Shown one piece after another: positions 26,950-35,062 of a stretch of 64,000 nt of DNA. The notes beneath the pieces are model-generated. The model was given only the letters and a program-made list of their open reading frames with translations. It was not told where the DNA came from and made no database searches. Position numbers and translations under genes: made by a program. Source of the DNA: Nevskia ramosa DSM 11499 (GTDB lineage Bacteria; Pseudomonadota; Gammaproteobacteria; Nevskiales; Nevskiaceae); the NCBI RefSeq assembly GCF_000420645.1, contig NZ_ATVI01000009.1, forward strand, positions 1 through 64,000. The letters run 5' to 3'. The first letter of the stretch is position 1, and every line of letters begins with the position of its first letter.

Positions 26950-28899
26950 TCAGTCATTGAAGCTGCGATCCGGCGCGGTCAGCAGCTGACCTTGCAGGCT
27001 GACTCGGCGATCGCCCGGCCGGTCGCCGAGCAGCACTTCCGGCACCGTGATCGGCGCGATGGTCACTACATGGGCACTCTGGGCATTGGCCGGGCCGATG
27101 GTCACCGCCGACAGGCAGCCGGCATCGGTGCAGGCGAAGCTTTCTCCTTGTGCGCGGTCGTACTGGAGCCTTCGGACCAAGCCGGCAGGACTGGCGATGA
27201 TCGCCAGGGAGGACTCGCTGCGCGCCTGATTGTTGGCGAAGCCGTAGACGTAGTCGCCGAGCTGGGCTCCGGGAAACTGGCCGATGTTGGCGTCACGGAT
27301 CACGAAACCGCTGACCGTGCCCTCGTCGATGTCATAGGGCGGGCAGACATCCCAGTTGTCGGTTTCGCCTTCGACTCGTACGCGCACCGTTTCGCTGGCA
27401 GGAAACTTCGAGCAGTCCGGCGGAATTCGATCGATGCGGTTGCCGAGATTGATGCCGCCATCGAGCGTCACCGGTGTGCCGCCGCTCAGGCTTTGCAGCA
27501 CCGTGCCGCTCAGGCTCAGCGTTCGCTCGGCATTGGTCAGGTTGCCAAGCGCAATGAACTCGCTCAGCGATGCACCGTTGCAGGCGTCGCCGACGCACTC
27601 GAACAAGGGCAGCAGCGCCCGATTGTTTTCATCTTGCTGGAACAGCGTGATGCTCAGCAGCCGATTGCCGTCGACCCGCACTTCCGGCACCGGGAGCACA
27701 TCGACGCCGGAGCGATAGACATAGCGCGAGCTGGCCACTGCCTCGAATCGAACATTGGCGCTGGCGCACTGCGCCGTCGCGGTGCCATCGGCAAAGGCGA
27801 CGAACAGCGCCAGTCCTTCGACGCCATCGCAGTTGATTGCCGGCCGGCCCGGTACGCCGCCGATCGCGGTGCCCACCAGCTGCGCGGTGCTGCCGTCGTC
27901 GGCGCTCAGCACGGTGTTCGAGAAAGTCAGCGGCCGCGAGCGATCGCTGACTTCGCCGCCGACCATCACCAGGCTGCAGCTCGTCTCGATGCAGCTGTAC
28001 AGCGGCAGGCCGGAGCGACGCAGCTCGATGCCGATCACCGTGCTGTCGCGCAGCCGCAGGGCGAGCGTGTTGCCGCGGATGTCGAACAGGCGGAACACCA
28101 GCACCGAGGCGTCGGCCTCGTCCGGCAGCGCATCGCGGCTGACCGGGCAGAATTGGTAGAACTCAGGCCCCACGGTGATGCCGATCTGCTCGCGGGCGCA
28201 GCGCGCCAGTTCGTCGATGCGGTTGTTCGGATAGCTGCCGGGAACGAACTGGTTGCGCGCGATGCTCGCGCTCAATGCGGCGAGCGTGTCGTACATCGGA
28301 TCGCCTGCCACTTCGGCGAACGGCGTGGTCACCCAGTCGCCAGTGGCGACCGATGCCGGCACGACGATGCCGAGTTCCTGACGCAGCAGGCGCACGACGG
28401 TGGCCTGGGCGCTGGTGATCGCGGCATCGGTGAACGGCGCGAAGTCGGCGATCCGCGCGGCGATCGGAATGCCGCCGGCGCTCAGCAGCCGGTTGAAATA
28501 GGTCACCGGTTCCTGACGGGCAAGCTCCAGCACCACCAGTTGGGTCAGCGGCGTGACGTTGATCGTGCCGCTGTTCGCCCGCGTGACCGCTGCGAGCTTG
28601 AGCGGAACGGCGTCCGGGTTGGCGAGCGGATCGGCGCTGCCGATCACCAGATAGGGCGCGGTCAGCGCCGCCAGCGGCACGATGAATTGGCCGTTCTGGC
28701 CAAAGCGGCCGTCACGAGGAAAGGTGCCATTGCTGGCCACCTGAACCTCGATACGCGAGGTCGCCTGGCCAATGCTGACGATGCCGGAGAAGGTCGGCAG
28801 CACCGGCGGCGGATCGGCGATGCGGCCGTTGTCGCGGCCACAGCCGGCGAGCAGCGCCGCTGCGAGCAGGCTGGAAACGCAGCGCAGGCGCTTGTTCAT
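26950..28899 (-). CDS. Lipoprotein with three four-cysteine repeats
   Basis: A 649-residue protein with a lipoprotein signal (LLAAALLAGC, lipidated Cys20; the next residue Gly permits outer-membrane sorting). Residues 35-225 form a first region, including SGTINVTPLTQLVVLELAR, seen in other secreted lipoproteins. Residues 230-649 hold three repeats with cysteines at 234, 251, 303, 308; 357, 378, 435, 440; and 496, 519, 590, 595. Apart from Cys7 and Cys20 in the signal, every cysteine belongs to the pattern. The last pair is always CxxxxC. The start at 28899 has GGAGG at five bases and overlaps the stop of the upstream gene (ATGA), so the two are translationally coupled. Function unknown; an accessory lipoprotein of the adjacent TonB receptor is a reasonable guess. 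Confidence 0.8.
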   Translation of the reverse strand: MNKRLRCVSSLLAAALLAGCGRDNGRIADPPPVLPTFSGIVSIGQATSRIEVQVASNGTFPRDGRFGQNGQFIVPLAALTAPYLVIGSADPLANPDAVPLKLAAVTRANSGTINVTPLTQLVVLELARQEPVTYFNRLLSAGGIPIAARIADFAPFTDAAITSAQATVVRLLRQELGIVVPASVATGDWVTTPFAEVAGDPMYDTLAALSASIARNQFVPGSYPNNRIDELARCAREQIGITVGPEFYQFCPVSRDALPDEADASVLVFRLFDIRGNTLALRLRDSTVIGIELRRSGLPLYSCIETSCSLVMVGGEVSDRSRPLTFSNTVLSADDGSTAQLVGTAIGGVPGRPAINCDGVEGLALFVAFADGTATAQCASANVRFEAVASSRYVYRSGVDVLPVPEVRVDGNRLLSITLFQQDENNRALLPLFECVGDACNGASLSEFIALGNLTNAERTLSLSGTVLQSLSGGTPVTLDGGINLGNRIDRIPPDCSKFPASETVRVRVEGETDNWDVCPPYDIDEGTVSGFVIRDANIGQFPGAQLGDYVYGFANNQARSESSLAIIASPAGLVRRLQYDRAQGESFACTDAGCLSAVTIGPANAQSAHVVTIAPITVPEVLLGDRPGDRRVSLQGQLLTAPDRSFND

Positions 28900-31800
28900 G
28901 CGCGCCTCCGCCGTCGTACCAGCAACAGCGCCAGCAGCCACAGCGGATTCATCGCACCGCCGCCGCCCGATGACGGCGCCGGACCAGGACCGGGGCCGGG
29001 CCCGGGTCCTGGATCGGTGGCCGCTGCCGTCGTGGTCCGGTACTGGGCGCTGAGATTGCCGATGGCCACGGTGGTCACCGTCGTGGTGCCGGGACGATCG
29101 GAACTGGTGTGGCGCACGCGCAGGCTGTCACCGTTGGCGATGATGCCGACCGGCGTCACGAACGGCCCGCCGTTGATCGAGTACTCGCCGTTGATGACCG
29201 AGATCGGCGTCGGCACTTCGATGCCGCTGACCGTGATCGCGTTCGAGACCTGCGCGGTCAGCAGCGCGGTGCCATCGACGGCCGTGAACGCATAGGCATC
29301 CGGCGCGGTATCGGCAGCGCGGGTGGTGACCACGAAGTCGCCGGCGACACCGCCGATGGTCAGGGTCGCCCGGCTGGTGGTGGTGAAGCCGGCGGCCGCG
29401 ATGTGCTCGACTCTGATCGCTGCGCCATTACCGACCAGCCCCGGCTCCGCGGTGAACGCCGCGCCGTTGACCGAGTAGCGGCCGTTGGCGACGGCGATCG
29501 GCACCGGTGCTTCGAGGCCGGCGACGAACACGGTCGCCGAGATCACCGTGTCGCCCGGCACCGCGCCGCTGATAGCTGCGATCACGAAGGCATCGGGGAT
29601 CACATCCGCCGCTCGCGTGGTGACGTTGAATCCGGCTGACACGCCGCCGATGTTCAGGGTCGCCGTGGTGGTGGACGCGAAGTCGCTGCTGGCGGTTTGC
29701 TGCACGCGCACGTTGTCGCCGTTGGCGATGCTGCCGGTTTCCGCCGTCGCCGCGCCGCCGTTGATCGAGTACTGGCCATTGACCACGCTGATCGTCGCCG
29801 GTGCTTCGATGCCGCTGACGATTACCGCGCCGCTGCTGATCACGGCCCCCGGTTCTGCGTTGTTGAACGGCGCGAAGCTGAAGCCGTTCGGCACGGTGTC
29901 GGCACCGCGGGTGGTGACGCTGAAGCTGCCGGTGACGCCGCCGAGGTTGACCGTCGCCGTCGTCGTGGTTGCCGGCAGACTCGCCGCCGTCTGCTGCAGG
30001 CGCAGGCTGTCGTTGTTGCTGATCAGGCCGGCGAGGGCGGTGAACGGCCCGTTGTTGATCGAATACAGGCCACCGGAAACCGTGATTGCCACCGGCACTT
30101 CGAGACCACTGACGACGCTGGTCGCCGAAGTCACCAGCGCACCGGGTTCCACACCGGTCACCGAAGCGAAGCTCGGCGCATCGGCGGTGAAGTCGCCGGC
30201 GCGGGTGGTGACCGTGAACGTGCCCTGCTGGCTGCCGATGCTCAAGCTGGCCGATACCGGCGTCGAGAACTGTGCCGAGGCGGTCAGCCGCAGGCGCACC
30301 GTGTTGCCGTTGTCGACCGTGCCCGGCGTGGCGGTGAACGCGCCGCCGTTGATCGAGTACAGACCGCCGGTGACGCTGATCGCCGCCGGCCCTTCGAGGC
30401 CTGAGACGGTGATCGCGGCCGAGGTCACGGTGGCGCCGGGTTCGGCGTTGCTGACCGGCGCGAAACTGAACGCGCCCGGCGTGCCGTCGGCGGTTCGGGT
30501 GGTGACGTTGAAGCCGCCGCTGACGCCGCCGATGGTCAGCGTCGCCGTCGTCGTGGTCGCCGGCAGATTCGAGGCGGCGCGCTGCACACGCACCGTATCG
30601 CCGGCATTGACCAGAGTGGCACCACCGACGAACGCCCCGTTATTGACCGAGTACAGGCCGCCGCTGATCGAGATCGGCGTCGGCGAATTGATGCCGGCGA
30701 CGGTGATCGAGTTGGAGATCACCAGGCTGTTCAGTTCGGCGCCGGTAGCCGGCGTGAATGCGAACGGCGCCGGTGTGGTGTCCGGTGCGTCGACGGTGGT
30801 GACGCTGAACGGAATCGCCAGGCCGCCGATGTTCAGCGTGGTGACGGTGGTCGTCGAGAACGCGGTCGAGGCCGACTGTTGCACGCGCACCACGTTGCCA
30901 TTGCTGACGGTGCCGATCATCGCGTTGGTGAATGGCCCGCCGTCGATCGAGTACAGGCCGTTGCTGACGGTGATCGAGGCGGCCTGCTCCAGGCCGGAAA
31001 TGCTGATCGAATCTGAAGTCACCGTGGCGCCCGGCGTGGCGCCGGTGACCGGCGTGAAGGCGACCGCATCCGGCGTGGTGTCGGCGCCGCGGGTGGTGAC
31101 GCTGTAGCTGCCGCTGACGCCGCCGATGACCACGGTGGCCACGGTAGTGGTCTCGAAGGCAGTCGACGCCGTCTGCTGCACGCGCACGGTATCGAGGTTC
31201 GACACATTGCCGGCAGCCGCGGTGAACGGCCCGCCATTGATCGAGTACAGACCACCGCTGACGGTGATCGGCGAGGGCGACTGCAGCCCGGTGATCACCG
31301 CGCTGTCGGACACCACCGTTGCGCCCGGTTCGGCGTTGCTGAGGGCCGGGAAGCTGAACGGCAGCGGTACCTTGTTGCCATCGCGGGTGCGGACGGTGAA
31401 ATCCGCCGACACGCCGCTGATGCTCAAGGTGGCGGTGACCGTGGTCGAGAAATTTGCCGACGCATTGGTGCGGACGCGGATGCGCTCGCCGCCGAAGACC
31501 TGAGTTGGATCAGTGACGAAATCGCCGCCATCGATGTTGTAGCTGCCGTTGACGATCGACAGGTTCGCCGAGGTGTCGATGCCGGCGATGATGATTTCGT
31601 TACTGGTCTGCGTGCTGCCGGGTTCCACACCCGTGATCGGGTTGAACGAGAAAGGCTCGACCGTGAAGTCGCCATCGCGAACGGTGATGGTCACCGGCAC
31701 ATCGGTGAAGCCGGTGCCGCCGTCGTTGTCGGTGACCGTGAGTCGGAACGTCAGTACCGAGGTCGCATCAAGTTCGGGGGTGGTGAAGCCTGCGTTGTTG

Positions 31801-34763
31801 GCCGAGAAAGCATTGTCGATGCTGACTTCCGGGCCGCTGACCTGGCTCCAGCTGAACTTGCTCACTGCGCCATCGCTGTCGCTGCTGCCGTCGTCGAACA
31901 GGCTGACGCCGTTACCGGGACCGGAGACCGTCGGATCGGCCTGCGCACGGGCGACGGGCGCTGTGTTCGGCGACAGCGGCAGCGACGCCAGCACCGCGTC
32001 GCGGTCGGCAGCACGATCGGCGTACTCGCTGTTGACGTGCACGTACTGCACTTCAGCCGCCGGATCGTTCAGCTCGTTGGTGACCAGGATGTGATCGCTG
32101 GCGCGCGCATTGCCGGAGACGATCTGCGTGTAGCGCTCGGCGGCATCGGCCACCCGCAGCACGCCGAGATTGACCAGCGCCGGCAACGTGCCTTCGCTGT
32201 CGCCGGTACCGAGCGGGCCGTTGCGCAGGATGCGCAGCGGCGGCCGGAAGTCATCAGCGTTGAAATCGCCGAGCACGATCACCCGCAGCCGGGCATCCAG
32301 GGCCAGCGCGTTGCGGACGAACGTGTGGATGGCCGTCGCCTGCAGTCGCCGCTGTCCATCGCTGGCAGCCTGCGCAGACTGGTTGAGACCGGTGAGGCTG
32401 TCGTCACCGTCGGTCTCGATGAAATGGCTGCCGACCAGCAGCAGGTTGCGGCCATTGAAACGATAGCCGGCGACCAGCGGCTTTCGGCTGTTGGCGAACG
32501 CCGGGATTTCCGGACGCAGCAAGGCCGGCGACAGGTTCGGCGTGATCGGGCCGATGGTCTGGCCGGACAGCAGGGCAATGAAGCTGCCGGGCCCGCCGGC
32601 ACCGGAGACCCCCGGGTTCGGGCTGACCCGCGCCGGGTTGTACAACTGCACGATGCGGCCGTTGGCGCCGCGCAGACCCCCGTCGGCGTTATTGCTCGGA
32701 TCGATCTGCAACGCGACATAGGCCGGGCCGCCGGCCGAGCTGATCGCGTTCAGGAGCCCCTGGATGGTGGCGGCGGCCGTGACGACGCCGTCGTCTGCCG
32801 CACCGCTGTCGTCCTGGATGCCGCTCAGATTGATGATGTCCGGCGCGCCGAGGCGGCTGACGATCTGGCTGGCGATGCGGGCAAAGCGGGTGGTCTCGGC
32901 CGGCCCCAGATTGCCGAGCGCGTAGGTGACCACGCTCAGGCGATCGCCACCGGGAGCGATCCGGCTCGAGTCCACCGGCAGCGCATTGCGAGTGACGGCG
33001 GGTGCTGCGGTCAGGCGCAGCGCGAAGCTGCCGTTGTCATAGCTCAACACACCGCGCGCCAAGGCCAGGGTGTCGCCGACATCGGCGACCGGGCCAGCGA
33101 TGCCTGGCAGGCCGCCGCTGAGGCGGATGCGCTCGGGGTTGTAATCGATGACGCCGGGGCTGCGCTCGATCACCGTCAGGCCGCCGCGAGCGTTGCTGCC
33201 GGTCGCGTTCGCGCCGTTGTCGCCGACCACCCAGAGATTGCCGTTGCCGTCGCTGGGGCCGATCACCCGGGCATTGCTGACCTGCACCAGCATGCCTTCC
33301 AGGCTTTCGAAGAAATCGAGGCCGTCCTGCGCTGGATCGAACACCGTCGTGGTGCTGGTTTCGAGATTGCCGGTGCTGTCGTTGTCGATGATCTCGGCCG
33401 GCGGCACTCGGCCGCCGGTGCCGATGGTGGTCGCCGCAACGGTGCCGTTAGCGAACGGGAAGGCGCTGGCCGAGACCGTGCCGGCGACGATTTCGGTGAC
33501 CGACAGATTGTTCAGGCCGTTCAGTCCGCCCGGACGGAACTCGTTGACCCGGCCGCTGACTGCGACCTTGCTGCCAATCGTGACCGCCGGCGCGCCGGCG
33601 GTGCGGACGAATACCGCATCCGAGGTTGCCGGATTGCCATCGCCATCCGGGTCCTGCAGATAGAAACCGTCGGCGGCGATTGCAGTGACGATGCCCGGCA
33701 CATCGGTGACTGTCTGACCGACCAGCGGCGAGCGATGCGCCACGCCCTGGATCTGATAGACGCGTGCTCCGACCGTCGTCGGCACGGCTTCGTTGTCGGC
33801 GATCGTCACGCCGACCCGGTCCGGCGTGCCGCGCACGGCGTTGTCCAGCGTATCGAGCACCACGGCGATGGTTTCAGCGCCTTCGAATACCGCGTCATCG
33901 CTGGCGGTCAGCGTGATGCTGCCGGTGGTGGCGCCGGGCGCGATGGTGATCGTGCTTGCCGACGGCGTGTAGTCGACACCGTTCCGGGCGAATTCCGCGA
34001 AGCGCAGGCCGACGGTGACCGGATCGGTGAATGCTGCCGACAGGGTCGCGGTGATCGTGGCAACGCCGCCGTTTTCGTTGATCGTCGTGGCGTTGGTCGA
34101 CAGCGACACGTTCGGGCGCGGCGTCACCGTTGCCGCCGGACTGGCGAGGTTGCGCGGGTTGGCGGCGACCGGATCGCCGGGAAAATCGACGGCGTTGTCG
34201 TCGCTGTCCTGTGGCTGGCCACCGACCACGCGGCGGTAGTAGGCGACATCGGCAACGCCGGTATTGACCGTCGCGCGTCCGGCACCTTCACGGCAATGGC
34301 TGCCGGCCGGCTGGGCAACGGATACGGGTGAGCCGATGCCGTCGCGAACGGCGCCGGTTGCATCGAGGATCTGGATCCCGGACCGACCGTTGAAGGCCAT
34401 GGTCAGGAATTCGGAAAGCTGATTGAAGAAAGCGTCTGCCGGCGTGCTGCGGGCGTAGCCCGATCCTCCCAGCAGGAAGTACCCGCGCGGGGGCAGCACG
34501 AAGCTGCCTTCGATCGTGCCTTGCGCGAGGAACGTGGCCGTCGTGCTGCCGAAGCAACTGCGGATGGTCCAGCCGTTCAGATCGACCGGCGTGGTGCCGG
34601 CATTGAACAGTTCGATGAAATCATCGTTGGGCCCACCGGGCCCGCGCGATGCGAACTGGCTGATCACCACGCCGCTGGCGTCCTGGGCCTGTGCAGCAGG
34701 CGTGAATGACGACAGCAACAGCGTGGCAAGCGCTGCCGACACGACGACCTGCTTCATGATCAA
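28896..34763 (-). CDS. Giant extracellular nuclease-like protein with nine repeats and GlyGly-CTERM
   Basis: A 1955-residue secreted protein. In order: signal peptide (1-27); lamin-tail domain (GVVISQFASRGPGGPNDDFI, about 30-170); Calx-beta domain (about 215-325); OB-like domain of ExeM nucleases (about 335-420); endonuclease/exonuclease/phosphatase domain (about 600-895); PKD-like domain (about 935-1030); nine tandem repeats of about 98 residues; a GP-rich linker; and a C-terminus of SSGGGGAMNPLWLL plus LLVRRRRRA, a GlyGly-CTERM signal cut by rhombosortase. The nuclease domain keeps His780, Asp833, Asn835, Asp890 and His891, but has Ala615 where FNVxN has Asn and Gly648 where QEIQD has Glu. 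So it may be inactive on DNA or altered. Likely exported by type II secretion. Confidence 0.88.
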   Translation of the reverse strand: MIMKQVVVSAALATLLLSSFTPAAQAQDASGVVISQFASRGPGGPNDDFIELFNAGTTPVDLNGWTIRSCFGSTTATFLAQGTIEGSFVLPPRGYFLLGGSGYARSTPADAFFNQLSEFLTMAFNGRSGIQILDATGAVRDGIGSPVSVAQPAGSHCREGAGRATVNTGVADVAYYRRVVGGQPQDSDDNAVDFPGDPVAANPRNLASPAATVTPRPNVSLSTNATTINENGGVATITATLSAAFTDPVTVGLRFAEFARNGVDYTPSASTITIAPGATTGSITLTASDDAVFEGAETIAVVLDTLDNAVRGTPDRVGVTIADNEAVPTTVGARVYQIQGVAHRSPLVGQTVTDVPGIVTAIAADGFYLQDPDGDGNPATSDAVFVRTAGAPAVTIGSKVAVSGRVNEFRPGGLNGLNNLSVTEIVAGTVSASAFPFANGTVAATTIGTGGRVPPAEIIDNDSTGNLETSTTTVFDPAQDGLDFFESLEGMLVQVSNARVIGPSDGNGNLWVVGDNGANATGSNARGGLTVIERSPGVIDYNPERIRLSGGLPGIAGPVADVGDTLALARGVLSYDNGSFALRLTAAPAVTRNALPVDSSRIAPGGDRLSVVTYALGNLGPAETTRFARIASQIVSRLGAPDIINLSGIQDDSGAADDGVVTAAATIQGLLNAISSAGGPAYVALQIDPSNNADGGLRGANGRIVQLYNPARVSPNPGVSGAGGPGSFIALLSGQTIGPITPNLSPALLRPEIPAFANSRKPLVAGYRFNGRNLLLVGSHFIETDGDDSLTGLNQSAQAASDGQRRLQATAIHTFVRNALALDARLRVIVLGDFNADDFRPPLRILRNGPLGTGDSEGTLPALVNLGVLRVADAAERYTQIVSGNARASDHILVTNELNDPAAEVQYVHVNSEYADRAADRDAVLASLPLSPNTAPVARAQADPTVSGPGNGVSLFDDGSSDSDGAVSKFSWSQVSGPEVSIDNAFSANNAGFTTPELDATSVLTFRLTVTDNDGGTGFTDVPVTITVRDGDFTVEPFSFNPITGVEPGSTQTSNEIIIAGIDTSANLSIVNGSYNIDGGDFVTDPTQVFGGERIRVRTNASANFSTTVTATLSISGVSADFTVRTRDGNKVPLPFSFPALSNAEPGATVVSDSAVITGLQSPSPITVSGGLYSINGGPFTAAAGNVSNLDTVRVQQTASTAFETTTVATVVIGGVSGSYSVTTRGADTTPDAVAFTPVTGATPGATVTSDSISISGLEQAASITVSNGLYSIDGGPFTNAMIGTVSNGNVVRVQQSASTAFSTTTVTTLNIGGLAIPFSVTTVDAPDTTPAPFAFTPATGAELNSLVISNSITVAGINSPTPISISGGLYSVNNGAFVGGATLVNAGDTVRVQRAASNLPATTTTATLTIGGVSGGFNVTTRTADGTPGAFSFAPVSNAEPGATVTSAAITVSGLEGPAAISVTGGLYSINGGAFTATPGTVDNGNTVRLRLTASAQFSTPVSASLSIGSQQGTFTVTTRAGDFTADAPSFASVTGVEPGALVTSATSVVSGLEVPVAITVSGGLYSINNGPFTALAGLISNNDSLRLQQTAASLPATTTTATVNLGGVTGSFSVTTRGADTVPNGFSFAPFNNAEPGAVISSGAVIVSGIEAPATISVVNGQYSINGGAATAETGSIANGDNVRVQQTASSDFASTTTATLNIGGVSAGFNVTTRAADVIPDAFVIAAISGAVPGDTVISATVFVAGLEAPVPIAVANGRYSVNGAAFTAEPGLVGNGAAIRVEHIAAAGFTTTSRATLTIGGVAGDFVVTTRAADTAPDAYAFTAVDGTALLTAQVSNAITVSGIEVPTPISVINGEYSINGGPFVTPVGIIANGDSLRVRHTSSDRPGTTTVTTVAIGNLSAQYRTTTAAATDPGPGPGPGPGPAPSSGGGGAMNPLWLLALLLVRRRRRA
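29006..31660 (-). repeat. Nine tandem ~294-bp coding repeats
   Basis: This part of the giant gene encodes nine consecutive Ig-like units of 97-100 residues. Conserved cores are PGATVTS, GLEVPVAITV, GGLYSINGGPFT, NGDTVRVQQTAS, TTTATLTIGGVSG and FSVTTRGAD. The units differ at many positions, so the array is old rather than freshly amplified, though DNA-level recombination between units remains possible. Each resembles cell-surface beta-sandwich stalk modules. Confidence 0.9.
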
Positions 34764-35062
34764 GCTCCCTTCCGCGCGAACCGTTTTTGTTCGCTTGATG
34801 CGGAGGCAGGAGCCGGATCACCGGTCCCTCTGAATCAACATCAAGCTTTATGCTCCCATCAGCCAGTAGCGGCGATAGGGAGTTGCTGGATGCAGGGACG
34901 GTACGGGTCTGGAAGGACTGCCAGATATGGGATTTATTCCCGGATTACCCCGGAAAACTTCCCGATCGCGAACCGGAAATCGGCTTTGAAAAGCCATTGC
35001 CCATACTGAAGCTCCGGAGCTTTCCCCGGAATTTCTGCGCATCTGGGAACGGCGTGGAGCGG
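34764..35062. other. Intergenic region upstream of the accessory cluster
   Basis: About 300 bases without a supported gene, between the AsmA-family gene and the giant secreted protein, both on the minus strand. The minus strand shows a GGGAG ribosome site just before the ATG at 34763. GCGAAC (34784-34789) and GTTCGC (34797-34802 region) flank a T-rich loop and could form a small hairpin. The promoter of the cluster should lie here, but I see no convincing -35/-10 pair. I looked for a cyclic-di-GMP riboswitch and do not see its conserved core. Confidence 0.5.

Noticed and set aside
26611-29295. 894-codon plus-strand open frame spanning three genes
   Set aside because: Antisense to the receptor, lipoprotein and giant protein; Arg/Gln/Asp-rich translation without homology cues.
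29006-31660. Regular ~294-bp periodicity that might look like an array
   Set aside because: It encodes protein repeats in one continuous frame; there are no short identical repeats with unique spacers, so it is not CRISPR.
32037-34331. 764-codon plus-strand open frame
   Set aside because: Antisense shadow of the giant secreted protein, whose domains are clear on the minus strand.
34764-35062. Possible cyclic-di-GMP riboswitch or sigma-54 promoter before the accessory cluster
   Set aside because: I looked for the conserved cores on both strands and do not see them.
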